NCBI GenBank assembly: GCA_030544215.1
Contig: JARZZO010000008.1
Location: 33,023,614-33,087,613, forward strand
Length of the DNA stretch: 64,000 nucleotides
Source of the DNA: Zantedeschia hybrid cultivar
Taxonomy: Eukaryota > Streptophyta > Magnoliopsida > Alismatales > Araceae
Direction: 5' to 3'
Both the position numbers and the translations under genes were made by a program. Of the stretch, positions 24,601-35,815 are shown piece after piece. The notes under the pieces were generated by a model. That model searched no databases, was not told the DNA's origin, and saw nothing but the letters and a program-made list of their open reading frames with translations. Numbering within the stretch: position 1 is the stretch's first letter; every line of letters starts with the position of its first letter.

Positions 24601-25440
24601 GGATAGTGGGATCGGGTCAAACGAACAATCACAATTATTTGATTAAGTCAGATCAAGCGCACAAATAAACTAAAATTCTAAAATCATAAAAAACCCCGAC
24701 ATTGGTCCAACATGGTGCTGTGATGATGTGCGTTTGAGCAGTGTTTTAGGAGTGGCATCCAATGTTTAATGTTGCATAGCTTATTTCATTTTCATTGGAA
24801 CCTTCTGGTTAAAAGCAATTGGAAGAAGCATTTTGATCATCATCTGTACAGTCCCAAAACCCGATTCTCAGGAACTGCAGTGCCAGCGCTTTAACTTCGT
24901 GCATAATGTTCAGGACTGTGCAAACTCCAAAGATTGGTTTCAGCATTCAACTCCTAGTTTCAGCAAGAAAACCAGTCAATATATGATGCCAATACTTGTT
25001 AAAAGTGTAGTGTTGGGAAGTCCAAAAGATTATTTAAGTTCCACTCATACATTGGAACAAGACACAGATAACTTGAGGTTTTTACATTGGGGCAAATTCA
25101 AGTAATACACCAGGGGCAAGAAGGATGATTTAAACATTTTCTTCAGCTGACTTTATAGTTCTATTGGCAAGCCCATGGAGTGGACCCAAGAATGAAGTTT
25201 TGATGAGATTTGGATGCTTTATTCTAAAGAGTTGAACTATGGACCATAAATTAATTAAGAGGTCCACATTTGAACCGAACACCAATTTACTGAAAAATAA
25301 AAGAAAAATATGCATCTGCAATTATTGTACAAATGGGGTTGAAAAACAATTGTTGAAACCCTAAGGGCTTAACTGGAAATTTCCTAAAAGATCCTTAATG
25401 CGAGGAATGTTGCATTTGCCATAAAACCAGGTGAAATAGG
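21691..25440. repeat. Unassigned repeat-like DNA with a recurring hairpin motif
   Basis: No protein domain was recognised. Between 23315 and 24225 the word AGTCTGCACC...GCAGACTCAAC recurs about every 171-181 bases (near 23318, 23491, 23670, 23850, 24021 and 24202). The later copies carry both arms (GTCTGC and GCAGAC), able to form a short hairpin with a 9-11 base loop. Sequences between motifs match poorly. The region may be the rest of the right LTR of the element starting at 7235, or a separate diverged repeat. Confidence 0.4.
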
Positions 25441-25448
25441 CCCTACTA

Positions 25449-27208
25449 CATAGTTGTCAAGGCACCAAGGTGACACAAGGCATCCCTGGGCAGCACCTTC
25501 GGTTCCCTCTTTGAAACTTAAAAATGTATATGACCTTATATAAAAATTAACGATAAAAATATATGATACATCTATCAATTGCAGATTTTTAAATCAAAAT
25601 TTCAGTTGTGGTTATCTAAAAGGCAACAAACAATATAAAAAAATAAAGGGTTGATCATTTAGATAGTTATAAACAAATCAATGCTAGTGTTGATTCGTAT
25701 ATCAAATTTATGCTGGGAAACTATGACGATATGGTGATGTTCCTTGGTTCTCGTAAAAACCAAGCAACCCAATATACTGAAAAGGTGGCTCGGGTACAAC
25801 AACGTAGTTGCGTAGAGCCTTTCATAGCATTAAGTGCAAAGATTATGTTTGCCGTGGAAAGGGAATTGCAGCCCGAAAGGAAGGGCGCAACATTAAGGCT
25901 TTCTTTCCTAGATGGAGAGAATCTGCAAGTAGGCAAGCTTGTCTTGGGGAGGGGCCTATGTGCAGTTGTCGACTTTGAACGGGGATGACTTGTGGCTAGG
26001 GTGAAAGGCCAACCAAGATCGGATATAGCTGGTTTTCTGTGAAATCTATTTTAGTAGAGCGTATGATGTCGATGGCCCGAGGTAGAGCATTCAATGGGCT
26101 AAGGTGGCCCCATTTCGCTTTACCAACCCCAAGGAAACTTCGAATACAGGCCATCATTGTTTGTACAGACAGACTTGATGGGTGTTAAGATCCGAAGTCA
26201 AGAGGGAAACAACCCATATCGTACGCTAAGGTCCCTAAGCAATCACTTAGTGGAAAATGAAGTGATCGAGCGATGACAACCAGGAGAATAATTGGTTGAG
26301 TTATCTAATCTAACATAGATAATACTAAAACAATAACAAAAATTAAAGAATCAGTTATCTCAATCAGTAAACTAGTATTATAGAGAGAGATAGAGGGCTT
26401 CAGCTCTGGAATAGAGAGGGTAAGAGAGAGAGAGAGAGTGAGACTGTGGGTAAGCATGAGAGAGATTACAGAGTGATAAAGGGTGTGGAGAGAGTGAGAG
26501 TGAGAGAAATTAGTGAGAGATAGCTCTTGTGTGGATTGTGACTGTATGGTAGAAGGGGGGGGGGGTTGGCCTTTGTCATATAGATGGTAAGAGAGAGTAT
26601 GAGAGTGAGAGAGAATGAGAGATTAGAGAGACAGAGGGCTTCGGTCCCGCTCTGTCTGTGTAGATTGTAGCGCAGAGAGAGAGAGAGAGAGAGAGAGAGA
26701 CGTGTGGAGGGGGTGTCTATTGCACGCAGCACACCTACACCTGTGCACCAGGGAGAGGGACAGAGGGGCGTCAGTCGACCTATCTGAGAGAGAGAGAGAG
26801 AGGGGGAAAGAGACTAAGAGAGACGAGAAAGAGAAGAGGGCAAAGAAGCCCTCACTGGACGGCAACTGCGACAACGGTGGTGACACTGACTGGCGAAGGC
26901 AGCAGTGACTACTGGCCAGGAGACCTTAGTGCTTTTGCGAATGGCAGAGGTGGCTGAGGGAGGCATTGGGGTTGGGGGAGTTGGGTGGGAAGGACACATA
27001 AAGGGGTCAGGTTATTGGGTTACTTAGCTGACCAGGCTAGGCCCAGGCTCCGGCTTAAGTGCCTGAGTTGCCTAAGCAGGGTGCTTGGGCCGCTCAGGTG
27101 GGTGCCCAGTCTGCCTTTTTAGGGCCCAAGAAAGGCGGCCAGTGCCTTGCTACAGTAAGGGCACCTTGGCGCCTAGGTGCTGCTTAGGTGGGCACCTTGA
27201 CAACTATG
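25449..27208. mobile_element. hAT-type non-autonomous DNA transposon carrying mitochondrial rRNA
   Basis: The ends are inverted repeats: CATAGTTGTCAAGG at the left and CCTTGACAACTATG at the right, with a weaker GC-rich extension. A perfect 8-bp duplication CCCTACTA flanks it (25441-25448 and 27209-27216). An 8-bp duplication fits the hAT superfamily. No transposase is encoded. The interior holds a block of mitochondrial 26S rRNA, (GA)n and G-run microsatellites (about 26370-26830) and GC-rich subterminal DNA rich in GGTGCC/GCCTAGG words. Confidence 0.75.
25780..26290 (+). pseudogene. rrn26: NUMT: fragment of mitochondrial 26S rRNA (rrn26)
   Basis: The core from about 25975 matches large-subunit rRNA domain II in its plant mitochondrial form. 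Recognisable blocks are GGTGAAAGGCC, AAGATCGGATATAGCTGGTT, GTAGAGCGTATGATGTCGAT, TTACCAACCCC, GAGGGAAACAACCC and CGTACGCTAAGGTCCCTAAG. The stretch 25780-25975 (AAAGATTATGTTTGCCGTGG, GCCCGAAAGGAAGGGCG) is probably the adjoining mitochondrial part. Sequence back to about 25690 may belong too. It is a non-functional nuclear copy with several substitutions. A protein reading frame across it at 25710-25988 is spurious. Confidence 0.8.
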
Positions 27209-27290
27209 CCCTACTAAGAGCCTTGATCGGGGCCTCCAAAAACCCTAATTGCCTCAGCCCATCCACCTCCTCAACCACCTCCTTCTAGTC

Positions 27291-27345
27291 GTATAAATAG
27301 GGGGATAACCCCTTGTCCCCTACCATCCTTAAGGGGTAAATAAGG

Positions 27346-27398
<53 letters not shown>

Positions 27399-27421
27399 AG
27401 GAGAAGGAGAAGGAGAAAGAG
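27291..27421 (+). promoter_or_regulatory. TATA box followed by a (GA)n tract
   Basis: GTCGTATAAATAGGGGG near 27289-27305 is a strong plant TATA box. About 50 bases downstream begins an uninterrupted GA dinucleotide tract (about 27349-27394), passing into GGAGAA repeats up to about 27421. The layout looks like the core promoter and leader of an LTR, but no matching second LTR or coding region was found. Confidence 0.4.
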
Positions 27422-28188
27422 TAAGGAAGGGGGCTGGGCAGTGGCGGCTTGGTGGTGGTCCGACGACAGCTTGATGGTGGCTCATGAAGATCAGCTGCCA
27501 TCTTCAAATAAAGTGACTTGTCCTTAGTTTTTCCCTTTTAATTGAAAGTAATTAGTTAAGTGATCTTTGGAATTAAGGGGCAGATAATCATGTTTAGGGG
27601 AAAGGGATGGGTAGTTTATGATTAAGATCAGGAGATTATGATTTCTCGTTTCACACTTCTGTGAAAATTGATTAAGGGATGGTTCTGGTCATGGATCCTT
27701 GTTTAGTCACACTCATGCCATTCTTATTAACATGTAGACTAATGAGTATTTATTAATGAAATGATGTGATCCTTCGTTATATTGAAGTATCTCTTATATA
27801 AACCTTATTATAATGTCTTGTATCAAAACCAACATTGCTTCATGCTGACCATGACTAAACATGTTACATTAACACTAGTCTAGTGATGTGATATTGAGTA
27901 TATGTGACCATGAAAAGAAGTACTTTTATGAGAAAGGATAATGAGGTTTAACCTTGATAATCATGATTGAGACCATAGTTAAACATCGTGACCCATGAAA
28001 GATGAGTGCACTGAGATGATTAACGGCCCTAATGAAAGAGATTATGGTCGATGACTATGAACCATGACCTTGTTATTATGACCGTGATTAGACATGATAA
28101 CTAGTGAAAGGTGTGTATAGTAGGATGACTAACAACCCTTATTAAGGGAGATTATGAGCCATGATTGTAAACCATGATTATTAGTAAC
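27422..28188. repeat. Gene-free intron DNA with a diverged tandem duplication
   Basis: No protein domain is visible. At about 27990-28180 two diverged copies of a roughly 109-base unit follow each other, with shared words GATGA(T/C)TAAC, GAGATTATG and AACCATGA. The rest is AT-rich with frequent ATGATTATGACC words. Confidence 0.4.
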
Positions 28189-28975
28189 TGTAGATCAAAG
28201 AAAGAGAGGAAGAACAGAGGGTGAGAGGAGAAACAGAGGTGGAGGAGGTTGCAACATAATCTCCAAGCCTAAAAGAGTCAGCCACAGACCTTTCTCCCCG
28301 TTTATATTACTAGGGAAAACATAAATAAAATGTATGACAATTTTACCCCCGTGTAACATTTAAACACCGAGGTGTTGTTGAAGGCCGACGACATTGTTGG
28401 AAATCTATACAACAACAACCTAACCTTTGCAAAACCAGCCAGTTCTCAATTCCCTTTAAGAAAAGCTCCACATGCAAACATAAGTGATATGTGTAACAAA
28501 GTGAAGAGAAGAGGAGGAGATGCAGCAGAAGCAGGAGAGACAGAGCAAAGTGCTGGAGAGAGAATTTTTTTTTTTGCTGCAAGCCTAGGAGACAAACTCG
28601 CTCTTTGAACTGTAGCTAGGAGAGACTTCTGCACTGTAGCTAGATACTGTAGGAGCACTATAGCGCACATTGAGTGGTACTGTAGTGCAGGTCCCCTGGT
28701 CACCAGCAGGGGGGGGGGAGAGAGAGAGAGAGAGAGAGCACTGATGTTGCTTCTTTCTCTGTCTATCTTTGCTCTAATATCATTTAGATTAGAGAAAGAG
28801 AGGAAGAAAAGAACGTGAGAGGAGAATCAGAGGTGGAGGAGGTTGCAACCTAATCTCCAAACCTAAAAGAGCCAGCCGTGTACCTGTCTCCCCATTTATA
28901 TTACTAGGGCAAACATAAATAAAATACAGGACAATTTTACGCCTATGTAACACATAAAACACCGAGGGGTGAATA
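28189..28975 (-). mobile_element. TRIM-like miniature LTR element
   Basis: Two direct repeats of about 185 bases (28189-28375 and 28783-28973) share GAGGTGGAGGAGGTTGCAAC, TTTATATTACTAGGG and ACATAAATAAAAT. Next to the right copy is GCTCTAATATCA (28771-28782), the complement of an initiator-Met primer-binding site (two mismatches), so the element points to the - strand. The interior is only about 400 bases with no gag or pol, containing a G run and (GA)n. No clear target duplication was found. Confidence 0.55.
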
Positions 28976-30234
28976 AATGAAGAGAAAAAACATGCGAAAG
29001 AGATAAATGCCTTTCATTGTTTGTGCCGCAAGTTACTACAGTAACAAATAAAGATGAAGGCCACGTACGATTATGTGCATGGTGATTGCCTACTATAATA
29101 ATTGTTGTCCTAAACATCATCTTAAACATGATTTATAGAAACATGATTGAATAACCCTATTTATGAAATAATTCATACTAATGTAATATTGTAACCTGCT
29201 ATCCAAGTTATGCATTAAAATAAGCAGGGTTTCTTTGTGTTTTAAAGAGTTTAATTCCGACAAATCCCTAATGCACTGAACCATTAGCAGGTTTACAAAT
29301 GCCTTATATCTAATGATATAATTTGTGGAAAATGTCATGTGCTTCATGACATGTAGGAGTACTTGGTATAATAAACCCAATTATTCTTAGTTCTTACAGA
29401 AATTATCATGTTTACATGTGGATATTGCGATTATGACCTAAGAGCATGATTATGTACATGATTACATATTTGTGTTCCATGTGATTATGATTGGACATGA
29501 TGACTTATGAATATGGCTACACTATAAAGAATAAGAAACCTTCGTCTAGGAAAAAAGTTATGATTTATGGTTTATGCACAAAGACTGTGACCTTATGATT
29601 ACAACTGTAATTATGAACGACTGAAGACTAAAATCTTATGATTATGATATTCCTATTGTGTTTCTTGAGATATTTTTTATATATTAGTAAAGGGAAGTAA
29701 CATCACTTCATCGGCGGGATGGGCACACGTGATCTGTCCCTTTAAGATAAGGGGACATCAGGTCTTACTCCTTCTGATATGCACTACATTGAGGCATGGA
29801 GCGTCTCTTTATTTTTTTGGAGTCTGGAGTCTAGATTTGAAACATTACCAACTAGTTAGTGGATGGCGACCCACTTGAGTGCCCTCGTTATTGGGACATG
29901 GACTACGCATTATAAGACTTTGGGACATGGACTACGCATTATAAGACTGCATTCTTAGGTCAGCCTATGATTGCCACTCTCATTGGGGTATTCGCAGACC
30001 CCTGGAAAGGATAGACGGAAATCTTATGACTGCTAATGAGTGATCACCTCTGGTACTTGTTAACAAAGAATGGAATACTATAGGGTAAAGGCACTAGATT
30101 GTACGACTTACAATGGCACGGAGCTGGATATGAACTGATACGATCCAATCACATGATGGCTGCAAGCAGGATATAACTTAATAACTGATGATGTAATTAA
30201 TGACAATTGGAAGCTGGTTATGAGATTAAATGAT
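28976..30234. other. AT-rich intron DNA, little recognisable
   Basis: No gene or conserved domain is seen. A perfect 28-base duplication (TGGGACATGGACTACGCATT plus eight bases) sits at 29892-29948 with a 29-base period, indicating recent slippage. ATGATTATGA-type words resemble those at 27900-28190, so both may be parts of one old LTR-type repeat split by the TRIM-like element. Confidence 0.4.
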
Positions 30235-30242
30235 ATGACATC

Positions 30243-30384
30243 CATGGAATGTAGAATCGGCCGATCCTGATCCAGATCAGGATCGATAGGTCCCGATTCG
30301 GCCGATTCCGGCCGATCCGATCCCGATTCGGATCGGGATCGGCGGGTCCCGATTCGGGGACCTGATCCGATCCGGAATTCCTTG
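30243..30384. mobile_element. 142-bp hAT-type MITE
   Basis: A perfect 8-bp duplication ATGACATC (30235-30242 and 30385-30392) brackets a 142-base GC-rich element in AT-rich DNA. Its ends are CATGGAAT at the left and, read inward from the right, CAAGGAAT. The interior is packed with GATCGG/CCGATC words and contains perfect hairpins such as GATCCTGATC-CA-GATCAGGATC. CAAGG ends and CGGATCGG subterminal words also occur in the 4.14-kb hAT at 52978-57119, suggesting a related family. Confidence 0.75.
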
Positions 30385-31843
30385 ATGACATCTGATATGG
30401 CTACGAGAGCTAAGAGCCAGTTACAAATTAAAGATTTGTGGTCCATCTCTCTAATTTCTTAAAGAACTTGTGACGAGCATGAAGAATAAAATATAAACAT
30501 GACTACTATGAATTAGAAGAAGTATGATAGATGGAAATCCTGAAAATGGAACATCAACATGTTTTTCTTTATGGTTTCTGGTGGTTTATGTGATTTGATT
30601 GTGCTTTAGTGTTTTTTCATAGCAGATATATGAATATGGACTATAAATATGTCACGGTACAATTATCTTATATTGTAGAATGATCAACATGGGAAATTTA
30701 TTATGCATATCTAGTCAAGGTCTTTGTTATGGTATTTTCTTTCAAAATGTAGAGTAACATTCTAGATTCATATAATTTGGGGCTGAGTAGGACTTGGATT
30801 ATCCTGAGTCCCATGTTTACATAGTCTCACCATTCTTTTTAAGTATTTTTAGGCTCTGATCTTGGCTGTCATTGGGGCCAAAAAAAGGGATCAAATAACT
30901 AAAAATTTCAGGTATGACCAGTGTTCATTCTATATGGGATATGAATTCGTTTTATTTGTCATATGAAGGACGTGCTCATTTCTTGCTCAATTATCATATC
31001 GTTTCAATGTGCACTACTAGAGATCTTCATAAAATTGGGACTATTAAATCTCACCTATATGTTGTTGATTTTACTACCTCTCTTTATTCTTCAATAGAAT
31101 TGGTGGTATAGTCCCCTCCTTTTTTTGAAAAAAAAGAGATAAGAGCACTTGCAGTTTTGAGGTTCACAATTTGCCCACATAATGTGGGAATAGATGCATT
31201 CTCCATGATGGATAAGCATGAAGATCAGAAGGTACATGTTATGGCCATTTGATGGACTTAAATTGCATGGATATTTCTTTAGTTTATTTACTTAGGATTT
31301 TAAAGGTGAAGTTCAACTTTCTGGAATTTCACGCAAACTGACATGTCTAAGGCAACACTAGCCTAGTAATGTGATGTTTATCAAAGATGGCAACGACGAG
31401 AATCATTCAAAAATTGAAGAGAGTTTGAAGGAAGAAGTAGTTAGTTTTGTGCGTATTGCTAGTAGAGTTCTGGTTTTAAATGCCAGGTTGTTTTTAATTT
31501 TGATTGTTTTTCTTTAGAAGTTTTGTTGTAGTTACATGCATGAGGTATGTCAGCTCATCATGTTGATTGCACTATCTCTGTTTATTTTAATAAAATTGGT
31601 GGTATAATCCACACTTTTCTTCAAAAAAAAAAAAGAAAAAAAAAACACTACCCTAGTAACTTTTGCCGGCAGCTGTTACATAGCAATCAACAAGTTCTCT
31701 ATGTGACTTACATGGCTGCTGTTCTGCTTACTTTTCTTTCCTTTATTCCCAATATAACAGTTCTCTCGCAGTTTTTACGTCTGAAAATATCATTTATCTT
31801 TTACTTGGACATAATTTTAAATCCTTGTTTTGCTTGTGTGCAG
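30385..31843 (+). repeat. Intron DNA with two LINE-3'-end-like segments
   Basis: Two related segments (about 31064-31135 and 31560-31645) share AATTGGTGGTATA and end in A-rich runs; the second has AATAAAATTGG followed by a 20-base A-rich tail. This resembles 3' ends of plant L1 LINEs or processed transcripts. No reverse transcriptase is preserved nearby. The 200 bases before exon 2 are ordinary intron sequence. Confidence 0.35.
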
Positions 31844-31888
31844 ATTAGAGCAGCTGAGCTTCGCATGATATTACTGGAACTTGGTCCG
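31844..31888 (+). CDS. ABC1K/UbiB kinase, exon 2 (45 bp)
   Basis: This 15-codon exon reads IRAAELRMILLELGP, the segment that in ABC1K proteins directly precedes the KxGQ motif. It is bounded by TGTGCAG| and |GTATTT, both phase 0, and joins exon 1 (MFK) to exon 3 (AFIKIAQ) without gap. It is a micro-exon between introns of 26.9 and 17.5 kb. Family members usually have a basic residue where Met occurs here (LRM). Confidence 0.8.
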
Positions 31889-31974
31889 GTATTTTTCTTA
31901 TTATTTTTTCCTACTTTGGCTTTTTCAGTGCTTATACTTCTGGATCTTTTGTCAGAATCACATTTTTTATTTTT

Positions 31975-34866
31975 CTAAGCTTCTAAACCATGATGCAGTG
32001 CTTGGGCCTTTGTGTGCCGTTAGGTGCACAGTTTAGAAGTTGGATTAAAGCTTTTGCTGTTGGCAAATAATGAGTGACCCTCTATAGTTTTTAGATGTTA
32101 ACCCTGCGACTATTGTCTCCACCAATCCTTTCTAATATTCCATAGAAATTACTTAATAAATCCTGTGATTCAGCTTAACTGCAGGTTATGGTTAGTACGA
32201 TGGACAGTTTGTGGAAGGGGGGACTTCTATATGCTTCTATATGGATAGGCATATTTTGTGGTATCTGCCTCTCTCGATTGTGTGTGGCGGCCACTAGAGA
32301 AAAATATGGCTATGAGGTGCCATTCCACAACTACAGGGCAATGGGGGATAGAGGTCCCAATATATAAGGAGGTGACTACTTTATGAACCAAGAAAGTAAA
32401 AATCAGATTTTGGAATTGAACCAGTGTGGGATAAAGAAAAATGGAGAAGAATAGCTGGAAGATGTCATGCCAGGGAAGGAGCAATAGTAGCAGCTTCCCC
32501 AGCAAAGCCACCATCCTAGCTTTTCTAGGAAGCGGAATTGGCAGAAGACAAATGAAGCAACAAAAGAAGAAGTCGGTGGTTCCTGAGATCCTAAAATCTG
32601 TGCAAACACCCAAAAAGGGGGGAGAACAAAGCAGGAGCAGCAGACAGCAACTACTTCTAGGGTCTCCATAAAAGAAGAAAAATAACAAGAAGAATGAAGA
32701 GGACAATACAAAGAGGAGGAGAATGAAGGGAGAGAGTGTGGCTGGGAGAGAGAAAGCATCAGCCAGTGGAAGCATCCAAACCTCCACCAGTGCTCTCCTG
32801 TTTGTGCAGCAGAGACAGAAGTGAATGTGTGTGTATGTGAGAGAGAGAGAGAGAGAGACCAAAAGGGATACCAAAAAAGGAAGCAAAACCCCCACTGAAG
32901 TTTTACTTCTGCAAGAAAGAGAGGGAAAGAGGGTCAGAGGAGAGAGAGAGAAGAGGGAAAGAAACAAAAAGGAGCAAGTATGGTGGTTTCCACAAACCCT
33001 AGTGGCCAGAATCAATACTTTTCCGAGTGGGAAGAGAATGGAAAGAAGAGAGAGTAAGAAAAAAATAGAGGCAAAAGAAAATGGAAAATAGAAGAAAGCA
33101 AGGAAGGAAAATGAAAAGAAAGAAAATAGTCAGGGGTTGGGGGGGTTATGGTCCAAAGACTCCAAACTTCCCTACTGGTGCCGTTTGGCTGGCTGGCGTC
33201 TCCCTTATCTAGGGGGTTTTCATTTGAAGACATACATAGTCGGTAGAGAACTTTCGACTTTGTCTAGAGAGCTCTAAAAGCTTTTGATTATAAAGCTTGA
33301 GTATATGGCCTTGCCCTCCAAGACATGTGTTAGGATTTTTCAAGATCTCTAGGGTTCAAGACTTTGTTCAGTTGTAATTGAGGATGATATCAATAAAATT
33401 TCTATTTTAATCCTCTTGTCTCATCGATCTTTATGATTTTATGTTTATAGATTCTTAATGGATCTTAATTGGTCCACCCAAACCCATTAAGGTTTCATGT
33501 GCATAATGGATCTTGAATGGGCATTTAGTACGTCTTAAGTTGGTCCCACTTATAAGGTATTTGGGTGTAATTTTATTTTTAAGGTTATTTCTCTTTTAAA
33601 AATTATTTCATTTAAATTCTTCTTCCTTTACCCAATTGTCTTATCCCAGATTTGTGGAGAACAAGGGCAGCCATGGATAAGAAGGGTAGTAGGGAGAGAT
33701 GTGAAAAGAAGAAAGAAGAAGAGCAATAAGGAGAGGAGGAGGAGGAGGTCTTAGCAGAGAGAGATGTGAAAGGGGAGAAAGAAAAAGAAACAAAAGAGGA
33801 AGAGGTCAGTTTTGCATGTCCATAGTTGGTGTCAAGAACAAGGGCAGCAGAGACTAGAGAGAGAGGAGGAGAAGAAGAGGAGACCGTTTTGGGGTGTGCA
33901 GTGGCTCTTAGCAATGCCGTCCTTCTCATCTAGTGTAGAGAGGAGAGAGGATGGAGAAGAGAAAAAGGGTAGAGATGAGAAGAAGATGGAGGAGGTAAAG
34001 GAAACTGCAACAAATACATCCTGGCGTTCTCAAAAGAAAAGCGACTCTTGAGGTGTTTTTTTCCTTGAGAGACGTGAACAAAGGAAAAGGCTCCTTCCTA
34101 AGATTAGAAAAGGCCTTACTAAATGTGGTTCTTTATCCTAATATCTAATATGAGAGAGAAACATGCTTAAAAAATGTTTCCAAACACCCTATTAAGTCAT
34201 GTAAAAGATATCAGCTAGTGGATTCTTAATTGGCTCTCATGAGCCTGTGAGCCTTAACTTTCCTTAATTGTTAACCTTTCATCCATTAAGATAATATCTG
34301 TTAGTGGACTTGGCCATTTTTCCTTGTGCTCATGATGTTCACATGTTTGATGTGAACTTCGGCAAATGTTTTAAGTCCACAAGCTAAATCTTGACCTTCC
34401 TAACTCATATACAAGTCTGTCCAAACCTATCCAAATTTCTAATTTGCCTTAACCCTTCTAACTTTAACTTAATTTTTGTCCCAAAACATCTTTAAACCTT
34501 AATGACAGTGTAAGTCCAACTTTGGGTCTTCAAGATACACATGAGAATCAAAAGAGTCTAGTCTAAATTAAAGAACCAGAATCTCGCTCATAAAATCAAA
34601 AGAACATAACCCTTAACCCTAGATTTGATCCCAAAATACCAAGAATGCACACAAAAGTAAATGTCGCCCTCATAATTAAAGTATGTCAAGAACTCCATGA
34701 TCATCAAGAAATGACTTGAATGCTATTAATAGTTTCAATTGCTGAAATGCCCAACCCTAAGATTGATGAAATTTGCTAAAATCCCCTTGATACTTTAACA
34801 TCAGTGAAAAGCACCTAAAATCTTGTAAATTCAAAACCAATCTAAAATGTGTTGAACCATTAGGTC
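31975..34866. other. Purine-rich and AT-rich intron DNA without a gene
   Basis: The + strand is strongly purine-biased at about 32420-33130 and 33650-34060 (AAGAGGAGAAGA-type words and a (GA)n run at 32837-32860). The bias opens long spurious frames on the - strand. A transcript-end-like stretch with CAATAAAATTTC lies near 33392. Such GA-rich blocks are common in LTR leaders, but no paired repeat was found. Confidence 0.45.
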
Positions 34867-35425
34867 TGTTGCGTCGGAGATTCGTCCGATCGGAATCAGA
34901 CGGCTGAGACTCCTCTAAATCACAGAAATCTCCCCACCGCTCCTGCAAGACCAACACTAGGTCAGAGGAGACCCTGATTTTGATCCAGGGGAACCCCCTC
35001 CGATACCTAAGTCAGGGTATGTAAAAGCCGAGAGAGAGTAGAGGCGGGGGGTTGCAAAACATAGAACGTACCTGGTGAGGGTACCGATGGGTCCCTTTTA
35101 TAAGGACAGCCCTCAAGGCATAGTAGAGTTCAATTGTAGACCGTGTTCGATCCGATCCCCATGAGGGACAAGATTCTGGCTTCCTTATCTAATGCTGGTT
35201 TTCTCTATCTGCAGATCAGAGGAGGATGTGGAAGGGACATCCTTGACAGGAAGTCTCCTACGCTTGCAGGGCGCCGGGGTCCGATTTGGATTCAAAAGTC
35301 CCCGCGTAAACCTAGTCACAGGGGCCTACTAGCAGAAAGATCCAACGGGCCTTAGCAGGAGGGCTGGACGTCTCTTAATAGACCGGCCCACACAGTAAAT
35401 GGGCCAACGAAATTGGGTCCTCTCA
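34867..35425 (-). repeat. 3' LTR of the intron-2 Tat gypsy element, with polypurine tract
   Basis: Read on + it begins TGTTGCGTCGGAG and ends GTCCTCTCA, giving TG...CA termini. Immediately to its right, TTAGCCCCCCTGCTTCG (35426-35442) is the complement of a polypurine tract, so the element runs on the - strand and this is its 3' LTR. A TATA box on - (TTATAAAAG, 35096-35105) lies inside. The 5' LTR is absent; the element is broken near 45700. Confidence 0.65.
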
Positions 35426-35442
35426 TTAGCCCCCCTGCTTCG

Positions 35443-35815
35443 AAGGGTGATGTGCGGCCTTCGGAGCAGTCATACTTCAGGTGGGCCGGCGCATTTAATA
35501 CGGATAGGGAAGCGTCCCACCCCTCCGTATGAGGACGGGAGGTTATGATTCAAAAAGGATACGTGTCACGCTCTGGGACGACGTTGGTTCGGCAGTCGCG
35601 CCCTCTCGAGGCAAATGCCTTTTTATCTGCCACGGGAGGCGAATAGTTCTTTTCGAACAGATGTTTCCAATAGGTGTTTGAGAGAGATAAAACCCGCATC
35701 GCGACCGCAGGTGGAAGGCCACTTCGGACAACATCCTCTGTACGAACTCTTTTGAGCTCATTCTTCTCCCTCTAGTCCCCTCCGAGCCATCTGTACTTCC
35801 GTTCCTTGCCTTTTG
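35443..35815 (+). promoter_or_regulatory. Putative promoter region of the first antisense gene
   Basis: This segment separates the polypurine tract of the element from the + strand ATG at 35816. It holds a weak TATA-like GAGATAAAACC (from about 35684), roughly 130 bases before the ATG, and a CT-rich leader (CTCATTCTTCTCCCTCTAG). The antisense gene is read away from the LTR, so it would need its own promoter here. Confidence 0.35.

Larger units (their letters stand above)
4948..31843 (+). other. ABC1K intron 1, 26.9 kb, filled with transposons
   Basis: The donor is GTGAGT after the MFK codons and the acceptor is TGCTTGTGTGCAG before exon 2. Both flanking exons are phase 0 and their translations join as in other family members. 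The intron contains a Tat gypsy element, an RTE LINE, hAT-type elements and a TRIM-like element (listed separately). The first 1.4 kb (4948-6400) has no recognisable repeat or gene and may be original intron. Confidence 0.8.

Noticed and set aside
25710..25988. 92-codon + frame
   Set aside because: It overlaps the mitochondrial rRNA copy; rRNA sequence, not a protein gene.
26370..26830. GA-rich frames on both strands
   Set aside because: Microsatellite DNA (GAGAGA and a G run) gives Leu/Ser-rich frames with no biological support.
32227..33015. 262-codon open frame on - strand
   Set aside because: It lies opposite a purine-rich tract, so the product is mostly Leu, Ser and Phe runs with no domain; the same DNA opens other frames too. 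Composition explains it.
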